From the NCBI RefSeq assembly GCF_902506105.1, contig NZ_LR733304.1, positions 2,241,831 to 2,305,830 on the forward strand: 64,000 nucleotides of DNA, given 5' to 3'. Of this stretch, positions 47,756 to 55,624 are shown piece after piece. Position 1 is the first letter of the stretch, and the number at the start of each line of letters is the position of its first letter. Made by a program: the position numbers and the translations under genes. This DNA comes from Aeromicrobium sp. 9AM. Lineage in GTDB: Bacteria > Actinomycetota > Actinomycetes > Propionibacteriales > Nocardioidaceae. The notes under the pieces were generated by a model. That model searched no databases. It had not been told where the DNA came from and saw only the letters and a program-made list of their open reading frames with translations.

Positions 47756-48199
47756 TTACTGGGAGATCTGCGTGATCTCGAACGGCTGGGGCTTCTGGGC
47801 GTGGTGCGGGTGCTCGGGGCCGGAGTAGACCTTGAGCTTCGTGATCAGCTGATCACCCAGACGGTTCTTGGGGAGCATGCCGCGTACCGACTTCTCGATC
47901 GCCTTGCGGGCATCCTTGTTGAGCAGGTCACCGTAGGCGATGGACTTGAGTCCACCCGGGTAACCGCTGTGGCGGTAGGCCAGCTTGTCGGTGCGCTTGT
48001 TGCCCGACAGGGCGACCTTCTCGGCGTTGATGATGATGACGAAGTCGCCACCGTCGACGTGAGGTGCATAGGTCGGCTTGTGCTTGCCGCGGAGCAGCGT
48101 CGCAGCCTGGACGGCGAGACGGCCCAGGACGATGTCCTCGGCGTCGATGACGTGCCACTGACGGGTGATGTCAGACGGCTTGGGGCTGAACGTGCGCAC
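47756..48199 (-). CDS. rplM: 50S ribosomal protein L13
   Basis: 147 residues from GTG 48199 ([21 protein letters not shown]), with GAGAAGG upstream. [45 protein letters not shown] and the C-terminal [16 protein letters not shown] are diagnostic. An in-frame upstream ATG would add 25 residues with no homology, so it is rejected. Confidence 0.98.
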   Translation of the reverse strand: MRTFSPKPSDITRQWHVIDAEDIVLGRLAVQAATLLRGKHKPTYAPHVDGGDFVIIINAEKVALSGNKRTDKLAYRHSGYPGGLKSIAYGDLLNKDARKAIEKSVRGMLPKNRLGDQLITKLKVYSGPEHPHHAQKPQPFEITQISQ

Positions 48200-48326
48200 G
48201 GCGTGACCTTCTCGTTCTTGGTGGTGTGGTGTCGGTGGTCGTTCCCGCGGGTCAAGCCGACGGAGACACGACACACAAGGTTAACCGGCGGCAGCCACTC
48301 GGGTCAAAACGAGGCGGCGACTCGTC

Positions 48327-48354
48327 TCACACTTGAGACCCCCGCATCGTGTGA
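48327..48354. promoter_or_regulatory. Inverted repeat upstream of the citrate synthase gene
   Basis: TCACAC (48327-48332) and GTGTGA (48349-48354) form a perfect inverted repeat with a 16-base spacer, 80 bases before the gltA start. It could be an operator; the binding protein is not known. No convincing -10/-35 pair was fixed relative to it. Confidence 0.3.
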
Positions 48355-48434
48355 ATTGCGGGCCCGCACTAAGTTGGTTGATGGCTGCATCACCTCGCAG
48401 CAGGGCATTTCCCCGCCGTCACAGGAGACCCATC

Positions 48435-49730
48435 GTGACCGAAAACCAGACTTTGACCGTACGCGACAACCGCACGGGCGAGGAGTACGAGCTCCCGATC
48501 ACCGACGGCACCGTCCGCGCCGGCGACTTCGGCAAGATCGGCAAGACCGACGACGAACCAGGCCTCGCGGTCTACGATCCGGGCTTCACCAACACCGCCT
48601 CGACTCGCAGCGCCGTCACCTTCATCGACGGCGAGAAGGGCATCTTGGAGTACCGCGGCTACCCCATCGAGCAGCTCGCGGAGAAGTCCACGTTCCTCGA
48701 GGTCGCCTACCTCCTGATCCACGGCGAGCTGCCCACCAAGGAGCAGCACGAGCGCTGGGTGCACGAGATCACGTTCCACACGTTCGTGCACGAGAACGTC
48801 AAGTCGCTGATGCAGGGCTTCCGCTACGACGCGCACCCCATGGGCATGCTGCTGTCGAGCGTCGGCGCGCTGTCGACGTTCTACCCCGAGGCGCGCAACA
48901 TCAGCGATCCCGAGGTCCGCCACGAGCAGGTCGTACGCCTGATCGCCAAGATGCCGACCCTGGGCGCGTGGTCGTTCCGGCACGCGCAGGGCAAGCCGTA
49001 CGTCTATCCCGACAACGACCTCAACTACACCGAGAACTTCCTCTCGATGCTGTTCAAGATGAGCGAGCCCAAGTACGACCCCGACCCGCGGCTGGCCAAG
49101 GCCCTCGACGTGCTGCTGATCCTGCACGCCGATCACGAGCAGAACTGCTCGACCAACGCCGTCCGCTCCGTCGGATCGAGCCAGGTCGACCCCTACTCCG
49201 CGGTCAGCGCCGGCATCGCGGCTCTCTACGGGCCGCTGCACGGTGGCGCCAACGAGGCCGTCCTCAAGATGCTCCGCCGCATCGGCACCAAGGACAAGAT
49301 CCCCGCGTTCATCGAGGGCGTCAAGAACGGCGACGAGAAGCTCATGGGCTTCGGTCACCGCGTCTACAAGAACTTCGACCCGCGCGCCACGATCATCAAG
49401 AAGGCCTGCGACGACGTCTTCGAGGTCACCGGCGTCAACCCGCTGCTGGAGATCGCCCAGGAGCTGGAGCGGATCGCGCTCGAGGACGACTACTTCATCT
49501 CCCGCAAGCTCTACCCCAACGTCGACTTCTACTCCGGCCTGATCTACGAGGCGCTGCAGTTCCCGCCCGAGATGTTCACGGTGCTGTTCGCCATCGGGCG
49601 TACGCCCGGCTGGCTGGCGCAGTGGCTCGAGCTGGTGGACGACAAGGAGCAGAAGATCGCCCGCCCCAAGCAGATCTACACCGGCGACCGGCAGCTCGAG
49701 TTCGTCCCCGCTGAGGAGCGCTGGGCCTAG
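48435..49730 (+). CDS. gltA: Citrate synthase
   Basis: 431 residues, type II length, from GTG 48435 with AGGAGA before it. The N-terminal beta region (TENQTLTVRDNRTGEEYELPI) is followed by the catalytic segments HADHEQNCSTNAVRSVGSSQVDPYSAVSAGIAALYGPLHGGANEAVLKML (His of the HGGAN motif) and MGFGHRVYKNFDPRA (second His and oxaloacetate Arg). The catalytic Asp region lies in NVDFYSGLIYEALQFP. It condenses acetyl-CoA with oxaloacetate at TCA cycle entry. Confidence 0.98.
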   Translation: MTENQTLTVRDNRTGEEYELPITDGTVRAGDFGKIGKTDDEPGLAVYDPGFTNTASTRSAVTFIDGEKGILEYRGYPIEQLAEKSTFLEVAYLLIHGELPTKEQHERWVHEITFHTFVHENVKSLMQGFRYDAHPMGMLLSSVGALSTFYPEARNISDPEVRHEQVVRLIAKMPTLGAWSFRHAQGKPYVYPDNDLNYTENFLSMLFKMSEPKYDPDPRLAKALDVLLILHADHEQNCSTNAVRSVGSSQVDPYSAVSAGIAALYGPLHGGANEAVLKMLRRIGTKDKIPAFIEGVKNGDEKLMGFGHRVYKNFDPRATIIKKACDDVFEVTGVNPLLEIAQELERIALEDDYFISRKLYPNVDFYSGLIYEALQFPPEMFTVLFAIGRTPGWLAQWLELVDDKEQKIARPKQIYTGDRQLEFVPAEERWA

Positions 49731-49779
49731 CCCGTCCAAATGACCTCGGCGGGCACGCCGGGTCTGCCACAGTGTCCGC

Positions 49780-50337
49780 ATGAGCGAGACGCAGACCGCC
49801 GTGCCGGCCGGAAGGCTCGCGGTGCTGCTCGTCAGCGTCCTGCTGATGGGGCTCACACTGACGTGGGCGTTCTTCAGCATGCGCGCCGTCATGGCCGTCG
49901 GCGGCTCCTGCGCTGACGGCGGGCCGTACGTCAGCGCGCAGCCCTGCCCCGGCGGTGCGGGATTCATCGGCGTCGCGATCCCGGTGCTGATCTTGGCGAC
50001 GTTCGCCGGCACTGTCTCGGCGATCAGCATCAAGGCGCCCAACCTCCTGGTGCCGATGTGGACGCTGTTGTTCGGCTCGCTCGGCTGGAACTTTCTCGAG
50101 TCCGCCATCACGTGGCCCGGCGGCGTCGACCCGGGCTGGCTGATCTGCGGGATCGTCTTCGAGCTGATGGCCCTGCCCGGCCTGATCGTGATCATCATTT
50201 CCCGGGGATCGATGTGGACGACGGGCCAGGGCGCTGAGGGCAGACCCGCGGACTCCGTCCTGTGGTGGGGCATCTATCTCGCCGTCGGCACGGTCGGCGC
50301 TGCGCTGGGTGCCTGGTCCTTCTACTCGTGGCGCTGA
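49780..50337 (+). CDS. Integral membrane protein of unknown function
   Basis: 185 residues with about five predicted transmembrane helices, at roughly 12-34, 62-82, 85-105, 118-142 and 160-182. A small extracytoplasmic loop between the first two has two Cys (GGSCADGGPYVSAQPC). No family is recognised. It lies between gltA and truA on the same strand and may share the truA transcript. Confidence 0.75.
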   Translation: MSETQTAVPAGRLAVLLVSVLLMGLTLTWAFFSMRAVMAVGGSCADGGPYVSAQPCPGGAGFIGVAIPVLILATFAGTVSAISIKAPNLLVPMWTLLFGSLGWNFLESAITWPGGVDPGWLICGIVFELMALPGLIVIIISRGSMWTTGQGAEGRPADSVLWWGIYLAVGTVGAALGAWSFYSWR

Positions 50338-50358
50338 CCTGCCCGGTAGCGTGACGGG

Positions 50359-51150
50359 GTGCGATTGCGACTCGACCTCTCCTATGACGGGACCGGCTTC
50401 CGGGGATGGGCCATCCAGCCGGGCCTGCGCACGGTCCAGGGCGAGCTCGAGGCGGCCATCGCGATGATCCTGCGACTCCCCCGGTCGGCCCCACTCACCT
50501 GCGCGGGCCGCACCGACGCCGGCGTCCACGCCCGCGGGCAGGTGGCGCACGTCGACCTCGACGACGTGGACCCGGCGTACCTCGAACGCCGATTGCGCCG
50601 GCTCCTGCCCGACGACATCGTCCTGCGGTCGCTGAGCCTCGCGCCTGACGGCTTCGATGCCCGCTTCGCCGCCCTGGAGCGCCGCTACACGTACCGGATC
50701 TCCGACAGTCCCTCCGGCGCTGACCCCCTGACCCGCACCTCGGTCGTACGGTGGCAGCGCCGCCTCGACGTCGACGCCATGAACGCGGCCGGCGAACGCC
50801 TGCTCGGCCTGCACGACTTCGCCTCGTTCTGCAAGAAGCGCGACGGTGCGACCACGACCCGTACGCTCCGACAGCTCAGCACCGAGCGTTCCGGCGACAC
50901 CCTGGCCACCACCGTGCGTGCGGATGCGTTCTGCCACTCGATGGTGCGATCGCTGATGGGCCTGCTGGTCGCGGTCGGCGAGCACCGCTACGAGCCGGAA
51001 TGGGCCGACGACGTGCTCGCCAAGGCGTCGCGCGACGCCCGGGTGATGGTGATGCCGCCACACGGCCTCGTGCTCGAGGACGTCGTCTATCCCGACGACG
51101 CCGGGCTCGCAGTCCGCGCCGCCGAGTCACGTCGCAGGAGGGACGAATGA
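50359..51150 (+). CDS. truA: tRNA pseudouridine(38-40) synthase TruA
   Basis: 263 residues from GTG 50359. MRLRLDLSYDGTGFRGWAIQPGLRTVQGELEAAI and CAGRTDAGVHARGQVAHVD contain the catalytic Asp of the GRTDxGVHA motif. FDARFAALERRYTYRI and VRADAFCHSMVRSLMGLLVAVG follow. It modifies positions 38-40 of tRNAs. The stop overlaps the next gene by ATGA. Confidence 0.97.
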   Translation: MRLRLDLSYDGTGFRGWAIQPGLRTVQGELEAAIAMILRLPRSAPLTCAGRTDAGVHARGQVAHVDLDDVDPAYLERRLRRLLPDDIVLRSLSLAPDGFDARFAALERRYTYRISDSPSGADPLTRTSVVRWQRRLDVDAMNAAGERLLGLHDFASFCKKRDGATTTRTLRQLSTERSGDTLATTVRADAFCHSMVRSLMGLLVAVGEHRYEPEWADDVLAKASRDARVMVMPPHGLVLEDVVYPDDAGLAVRAAESRRRRDE

Positions 51151-51650
51151 GCCTGCGTCTGGTGCCCCTGTCGTTGGCCGCGTTCGAGGCGCTGGCCGCA
51201 GGGCAGGTCGACGAGGCCGAGCGGCTCACCGGGCTGACCATGAGCGAGTGGTTCGCCGAGCGGCTCGAGATCTGGCGCTACATGATCAGCCTGCTCGACG
51301 GCCGGCCAGAGAATGCCGACTGGCTCATGCAGGCCGTGGCGATGGGCGACGCTGCCGTCGGCAACGCCGGCTTCAAGGGTGCCCCCCTCGGCGGTCAGGT
51401 CGAGCTCGGCTACAGCATCGCGCCCGAGCTCCGTCGACGCGGGCATGCGTCCACCGTCGTGGGCCTGCTGCTCGAACGCGCCGCCGGCGACCCGCGCGTC
51501 GATCGGGTCATCGCGCGGATCAACCCGGACAACGCGGCCTCCCTCGGAGTCATCGCCAAGGCCGGCTTCGTACGCGACGGTGAGTACCTCAGCCCGAGCT
51601 CTGGCCTCCAGCTCCAGTTCGCGCACCCGATCGACCGAGCCACGCGATGA
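51147..51650 (+). CDS. GNAT-family N-acetyltransferase
   Basis: 167 residues from ATG 51147, coupled to truA. VGNAGFKGAPLGGQVELGYSIAPELRRRGHASTVVGLLLERAAGD has the RimJ/RimL-like acetyl-CoA loop (R-R-R-G-H-A), and RVIARINPDNAASLGVIAKAGFVRDGE has motif B (N-x-A-S-x-x-V-x-x-K-x-G-F). The acceptor is unknown. Confidence 0.87.
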   Translation: MSLRLVPLSLAAFEALAAGQVDEAERLTGLTMSEWFAERLEIWRYMISLLDGRPENADWLMQAVAMGDAAVGNAGFKGAPLGGQVELGYSIAPELRRRGHASTVVGLLLERAAGDPRVDRVIARINPDNAASLGVIAKAGFVRDGEYLSPSSGLQLQFAHPIDRATR

Positions 51651-51663
51651 GAGACTGATCGGC

Positions 51664-52005
51664 ATGGCAGTCACCTGGGACGAGCTCGTGGCGTACGCGA
51701 CGACACTGCCGGAAGTCGCGACCTCGACGTCGTACGGCACCCCGTGCCTCAAGGTCGCGGGCAAACTCATGGCCCGGCTCCGCACGGAGGACGACGGCGG
51801 CCTCGCGATCAAGTGCTCGGCGTCCGACAAGATGGCGCTCGCCGGCGGCGACGACCCGGCGTTCTACACGACGCCGCACTACGACGGCTACAACTACGTG
51901 CTCGTACGTCTCGACCTGGCTCGGCCCGACGAGGTCTTCGAGCTCATCGCCGACGCGTGGCACATCGCGGCGCCCGCGAAGCTCCGCAAGGAGCACAGCC
52001 CATGA
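51664..52005 (+). CDS. MmcQ/YjbR family protein
   Basis: 113 residues. WDELVAYATTLPEVATSTSYGTPCLKVAGKLMARLRTEDDGGLAIKCS and FYTTPHYDGYNYVLVRLDLARPDEVFELIADAWHIAAPAKLRKEH are typical of this small CyaY-like-fold, DNA-binding-like family. Its role is unknown. It starts 13 bases after the acetyltransferase and overlaps the next gene by ATGA. Confidence 0.85.
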   Translation: MAVTWDELVAYATTLPEVATSTSYGTPCLKVAGKLMARLRTEDDGGLAIKCSASDKMALAGGDDPAFYTTPHYDGYNYVLVRLDLARPDEVFELIADAWHIAAPAKLRKEHSP

Positions 52006-52772
52006 GCGCCTTCCTGGCTGCTCTGGTGGCGCTGATCGGGCTGGCGGCCCCGACCGGGCCACCCGAGGCCGGCGTCGCCGACTACCAGCTCGGTGGCGCG
52101 TACCCGCCTGAAGCCAACGTGCAGATCGTGACCCGCGACCGCACGGAGAAGCCGGCCGAGGGGACGTACTCGATCTGTTACGTCAACGCGTTCCAGACCC
52201 AGCCCGGCACGTACTCGTGGTGGAAGAAGCATCACCCCAAGCTCCTGCTGCGGACCGCGGCCGGCCGGGTCGTGCGCGATCCGGGCTGGCCCGACGAGAT
52301 CCTGCTGGACCTCCGTACGTCCGCGAAGCGGACGGCGCTCGCCAAGGTGGTCAAGGGCTGGTTCGACCGATGCGCCAGCGACGGCTTCCAGGCCATCGAG
52401 CCGGACAACCTCGACTCCTGGACCCGTTCGCGCGGACTGCTCCGCCAGCAGCACGCGGTGGCCTTCGCCAGGCTGCTGGTCCGGGATGCCCACGGCGCGG
52501 GTCTCGCCATCGCGCAGAAGAACACCCCCGAGCTGTCCGGCAAGGGCATCGGCTTCGACTTCGCCGTGGCCGAGGAGTGCGAGGTCTACCGGGAGTGCGG
52601 CGCGTACACCAAGACGTACGGGCGGCGGGTCATCGAGATCGAGTACACCGACAACGGCCTCAGCGCCTATCGACGGGCCTGCGCCGCGCGTTCGGGCAGC
52701 ATCTCCATCATGCTGCGCGACCGGGACGTCGTGCCTCGCGGCGCTGAAGGCTACGTCCACCGCACCTGCTGA
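52002..52772 (+). CDS. Secreted GH114-type endo-alpha-1,4-polygalactosaminidase-like protein
   Basis: 256 residues from ATG 52002. A short signal peptide (MSAFLAALVALIGLAAP) precedes a TIM-barrel domain: FDYQLGGAYPPE-type DYQLGGAYPPEANVQIVTRD, YSICYVNAFQTQPG, WPDEILLDLRTSAKR, WFDRCASDGFQAIEPDNLDSW (the acidic pair E-P-D-N) and GLAIAQKNTPELSGKGIGFDFAVAEECEVYRECGAY. These match the DUF297/GH114 family, which includes enzymes cleaving polygalactosamine. Its actual substrate is unknown. Confidence 0.85.
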   Translation: MSAFLAALVALIGLAAPTGPPEAGVADYQLGGAYPPEANVQIVTRDRTEKPAEGTYSICYVNAFQTQPGTYSWWKKHHPKLLLRTAAGRVVRDPGWPDEILLDLRTSAKRTALAKVVKGWFDRCASDGFQAIEPDNLDSWTRSRGLLRQQHAVAFARLLVRDAHGAGLAIAQKNTPELSGKGIGFDFAVAEECEVYRECGAYTKTYGRRVIEIEYTDNGLSAYRRACAARSGSISIMLRDRDVVPRGAEGYVHRTC

Positions 52773-52788
52773 GACACCGGCAGCGGCG

Positions 52789-53451
52789 TCAGGACGGCAG
52801 GTCCGCGGCGATGACCTCGTCGCCCCGTGCATCGACGACCTTGAAGCGCTTCGCGTCGGCCAGCAGCACCGATGCGCTCATGTCGCAGGTGATGACCTTG
52901 CCCTTGACGCCGATGAACTCACCCGCGTCGTACGCCTTGCCGTCATCGCCCTCGACCCACATCTCGAACGTCTCCCCCGCGGGCAGCCCCTTCGTCGTCA
53001 GCTTGATCTCGACCCCCCACGTGTGGTCGACCAGACCGGCCGACGCTGTCACACCGTCGACCGACTCGACATGCGGCACGGCAATGACGGTCGGTGCCGG
53101 TGGTTCATCCTGCTCCGGGAGTGCCACCACGACGATCGCGGCGGCAGCAGCCCCCACCAGCGCGCCCCCGACCGCCGGCGCCCAGCGACGGAGGCCATGA
53201 ACCGGCTGCGGCAGCGCACGCCTGACGCGTTCATCCAGCTCGGGTGGCGGCGCGACACCCACGGGCCGTACGTCGTCGGGGTCGACCTGCTTCAGGGCGG
53301 CGGCCAACGGGCCGATGTCGGCGACTTCTGCTTGGCACTCGTCGCACGTGGCCAGATGCCTCTCGACGTCGCGCAGCAGATCCGCGTCGTCGAGCTGGCC
53401 GAGAACGTACGCGCCCAGGGCCTCTCTCAGCTCGTCGTGCGTACGGCTCAC
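52789..53451 (-). CDS. Anti-sigma factor with zinc-finger and RskA-like domain
   Basis: 220 residues. The N-terminal cytoplasmic anti-sigma domain carries VERHLATCDECQAEVADIG, a H-x3-C-x2-C zinc-binding motif. One transmembrane helix (WAPAVGGALVGAAAAAIVVVAL, about 90-112) precedes an extracytoplasmic RskA/anti-sigma-K type domain (GVTASAGLVDHTWGVEIKLTTKGLPAGETFEMWVEGDDG). It should hold the sigma factor encoded just upstream, released by proteolysis or redox change. It overlaps the sigma gene by ATGA. Confidence 0.92.
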   Translation of the reverse strand: MSRTHDELREALGAYVLGQLDDADLLRDVERHLATCDECQAEVADIGPLAAALKQVDPDDVRPVGVAPPPELDERVRRALPQPVHGLRRWAPAVGGALVGAAAAAIVVVALPEQDEPPAPTVIAVPHVESVDGVTASAGLVDHTWGVEIKLTTKGLPAGETFEMWVEGDDGKAYDAGEFIGVKGKVITCDMSASVLLADAKRFKVVDARGDEVIAADLPS

Positions 53452-53999
53452 GGCTCGACCACCATCATCTTCATCGCGTGTCTCAGCTGTTTGAGTCCAT
53501 GGAACACCCGGCTCCTGAGCGTACTCACCGAGACGCCCAGCTCAGCGGCCACCTCGTCGTACGGTCGGTCGCGCAGGTAGGTCTCGACGATCGCCGTTCT
53601 GTGGTCGTGACTGATCAGCCCCAGAGCGCGCGTGATGAGGTCGGCATCTGCCACGACGCCCGTCTGGTCCGGCATCTGTCCCTCCCCTTGCTCGGCGACC
53701 GCTCCAGGCAGGGTCGCAACCCTCGCGCGGGCTGCAGCATGGTCGATGATGACGTTGCGCAGGATCGCGAAGAGCCAGGTCCGGAGTGTTGCCCTGGCCG
53801 GGTCGAACCGGACCCCTGCCCGCCAGGCCCTCACGATCGTCTCCTGCACCGCGTCCTGGGCAGCACCGTCATCGGACAACCGGCTCAACGCATAGCGGTA
53901 GAGCTCAGCCCCGTGGCGGTCATAGCCCTCGCGGGCCAGCGACTCCGGCGAATCGAGGACGCCGTCGTCGCTGGCCCGTGAGCTCCTCCACGGTGCCAC
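53448..53999 (-). CDS. ECF sigma factor (SigK/SigL-like), partner of the downstream anti-sigma
   Basis: 183 residues at most. Region 2 is LYRYALSRLSDDGAAQDAVQETIVRAWRAGVRFDPARATLRTWLFAILRNVIIDHAAARAR and region 4 LGLISHDHRTAIVETYLRDRPYDEVAAELGVSVSTLRSRVFHGLKQLRHAMKMM. The exact start is unsure; later Met/Val codons are absent, so the longest frame is kept. It is coupled to the anti-sigma gene. The next gene upstream, a DUF4394 protein, starts 921 bases away on the same strand and may be a target. Confidence 0.92.
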   Translation of the reverse strand: MAPWRSSRASDDGVLDSPESLAREGYDRHGAELYRYALSRLSDDGAAQDAVQETIVRAWRAGVRFDPARATLRTWLFAILRNVIIDHAAARARVATLPGAVAEQGEGQMPDQTGVVADADLITRALGLISHDHRTAIVETYLRDRPYDEVAAELGVSVSTLRSRVFHGLKQLRHAMKMMVVEP

Positions 54000-54044
54000 C
54001 AGTGCTGCTCCTGTGCTCAGTTGCGCGGCGATCCGCGCCCGGTC

Positions 54045-54920
54045 TCAGGGCTGCGGAATGGCGAGGTCGGCGACGTCGTGATTGAAGCCTGCCACCTTGG
54101 TGACATCTCCGCTCAGCAGATCGACCTTGTAGAGACCGCCCAGGCCGCCGCTGGTCGGACGCAGGGTGGCGAAGCCGACGTTGCCGGTGGCGGTGCCGTT
54201 GGACGAGACCGTGGTGACGATGTCAAAGCCTGAGATCGGCCCGACTCCACCGCCGAACGGTCCGGACACCACGAGCGTTCCGGAGTTGGCGGGCACCTGC
54301 TGGGCAACCCGGTCGAGCGTCGTGTCGAGGTCGAACAGGGTCGTGCCCGTGCTCGTCACGGAGAAGGCGTCGTTGTTGGTGTACGCAGCACCCGTGATGC
54401 CCGTGGTCGTGGGACCAGGCGTCGGCGGGTTGCCGACCGGGTAGTTCAGCGTGCCGTCGACTGCCGTCGCGGGCGCCGCCATCGAGACGTCGTGGCGCAA
54501 GCTCTGTCCGGTGTTGCTCACGATGCGGAGGCGGTCAGCGGCCGGGTTGAAGTCGACACCGAAATGGGTTCCGTTCAACGCCACGCTGAGCTGCGAGACC
54601 TTGACGGCGGCACCCGTCGAGGAGCTGATCGTGTAGATGCCACCCGCGTTGCCCACGCCGTAGAACTTGTGGTTGCTGGGGCGCTGGTCGATGCCGATGA
54701 GCGTGGTGTCACCCGCCAGACCGCTCACTCCCCCGAGCGCCTTGACCTGTGCACCGGTCGTCAGGGAGAACGTCTTGAGGCTCTTGCCGTTCGAGGAAAG
54801 CCCGAGTGCAGTCTTGGGAATCGTGTCGGCGCTGGCCGATCCGACGAGTGCTGCGGTGGTGCCGAGTCCGAGAGCAGCGACTGCTCCAAGAGCGATGGCC
54901 GTACGAGTGCGCTGACGCAT
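54045..54920 (-). CDS. Secreted DUF4394 domain protein
   Basis: 291 residues from ATG 54920, with GGAGGA upstream. The Sec signal is MRQRTRTAIALGAVAALGLG, cleaved after about GSASA (residue 31). The mature domain is DUF4394: TALGLSSNGKSLKTFSLTTGAQVKALGGVSGLAGDTTLIGIDQRPSNHKFYGVGNAGGIYTISSSTG and FGVDFNPAADRLRIVSNTGQSLRHDV, a predicted beta-propeller of unknown function. It lies upstream of a sigma/anti-sigma pair, an arrangement seen when the surface protein belongs to the same regulon. Confidence 0.85.
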   Translation of the reverse strand: MRQRTRTAIALGAVAALGLGTTAALVGSASADTIPKTALGLSSNGKSLKTFSLTTGAQVKALGGVSGLAGDTTLIGIDQRPSNHKFYGVGNAGGIYTISSSTGAAVKVSQLSVALNGTHFGVDFNPAADRLRIVSNTGQSLRHDVSMAAPATAVDGTLNYPVGNPPTPGPTTTGITGAAYTNNDAFSVTSTGTTLFDLDTTLDRVAQQVPANSGTLVVSGPFGGGVGPISGFDIVTTVSSNGTATGNVGFATLRPTSGGLGGLYKVDLLSGDVTKVAGFNHDVADLAIPQP

Positions 54921-55039
54921 GGGTTCCTCCGTCGTCCGGGCCGGCACCGTTGCCGGTCTCGTAAGGGATACCGGCCCCACACCGTCCGCGTTGAAGCTGC
55001 CGCAGACTTTCTTCGGCAGGCGCCTGAGACACTGGTCCG

Positions 55040-55624
55040 GTGCCAGAGCACTACTTCGAGGGAACGCCCACCAGCGACGACCGCCGACGAGACATCACGA
55101 CACACATCTGGGGGCGCGACCTGACGTTCACGACGTCGTCGGGTGTGTTCTCGCAGGACGGGCTCGACAAGGCGACTGCGGTGTTCCTGCGGGCCTCAGC
55201 GCCGCCGGCCGGCGGCACGATCCTCGACCTGGGCTGCGGCTGGGGCCCGATCGCCTGCGCCCTGGCCGGCACCGGAGCCACCGTGTGGGCCACCGACACC
55301 AACCAGCGCGCGCTCGAGCTGACGGCGCTCAACGCCTCCCGCCTCGGCGTCACGGTTCACACGGCCCTGCCTGACGACGTACCGGCCGACCTCGTGTTCG
55401 ACGAGATCTGGTCCAACCCGCCGATCCGCATCGGCAAGCAGGCCCTCCACGACCTGCTGCTGCGCTGGCTGCCCCGCCTGGCGCCCGACGGTGTCGCGCG
55501 CCTCGTGGTCGGCAAGAACCTCGGCGCCGACTCGCTGCAGCGGTGGCTCGGTGACCAGGGTTGGCCGACCGAGCGCACCGCGAGCGAGAAGGGTTTCCGG
55601 ATCCTCGAGGTCCGGCGCGCCTAG
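55040..55624 (+). CDS. Class I SAM methyltransferase, RsmC/RlmG-like
   Basis: 194 residues from GTG 55040. HYFEGTPTSDDRRRDITTHIWGRDLTFTTSSGVFSQDGLDKATAVFL is the small-domain signature, GTILDLGCGWGPIACALAGTGATVWATDTNQRALELTALNASRLG is SAM motif I-II, and DEIWSNPPIRIGKQALHDLL is motif IV (N-P-P-I). This family methylates exocyclic amines of rRNA guanines; the exact position is not inferable. The end overlaps the convergent protease stop by 4 bases. Confidence 0.9.
   Translation: MPEHYFEGTPTSDDRRRDITTHIWGRDLTFTTSSGVFSQDGLDKATAVFLRASAPPAGGTILDLGCGWGPIACALAGTGATVWATDTNQRALELTALNASRLGVTVHTALPDDVPADLVFDEIWSNPPIRIGKQALHDLLLRWLPRLAPDGVARLVVGKNLGADSLQRWLGDQGWPTERTASEKGFRILEVRRA

Noticed and set aside
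48200..48434. L13-type ribosomal leader RNA upstream of rplM
   Set aside because: No matching stem structure was visible; known L13 leaders are from Firmicutes.
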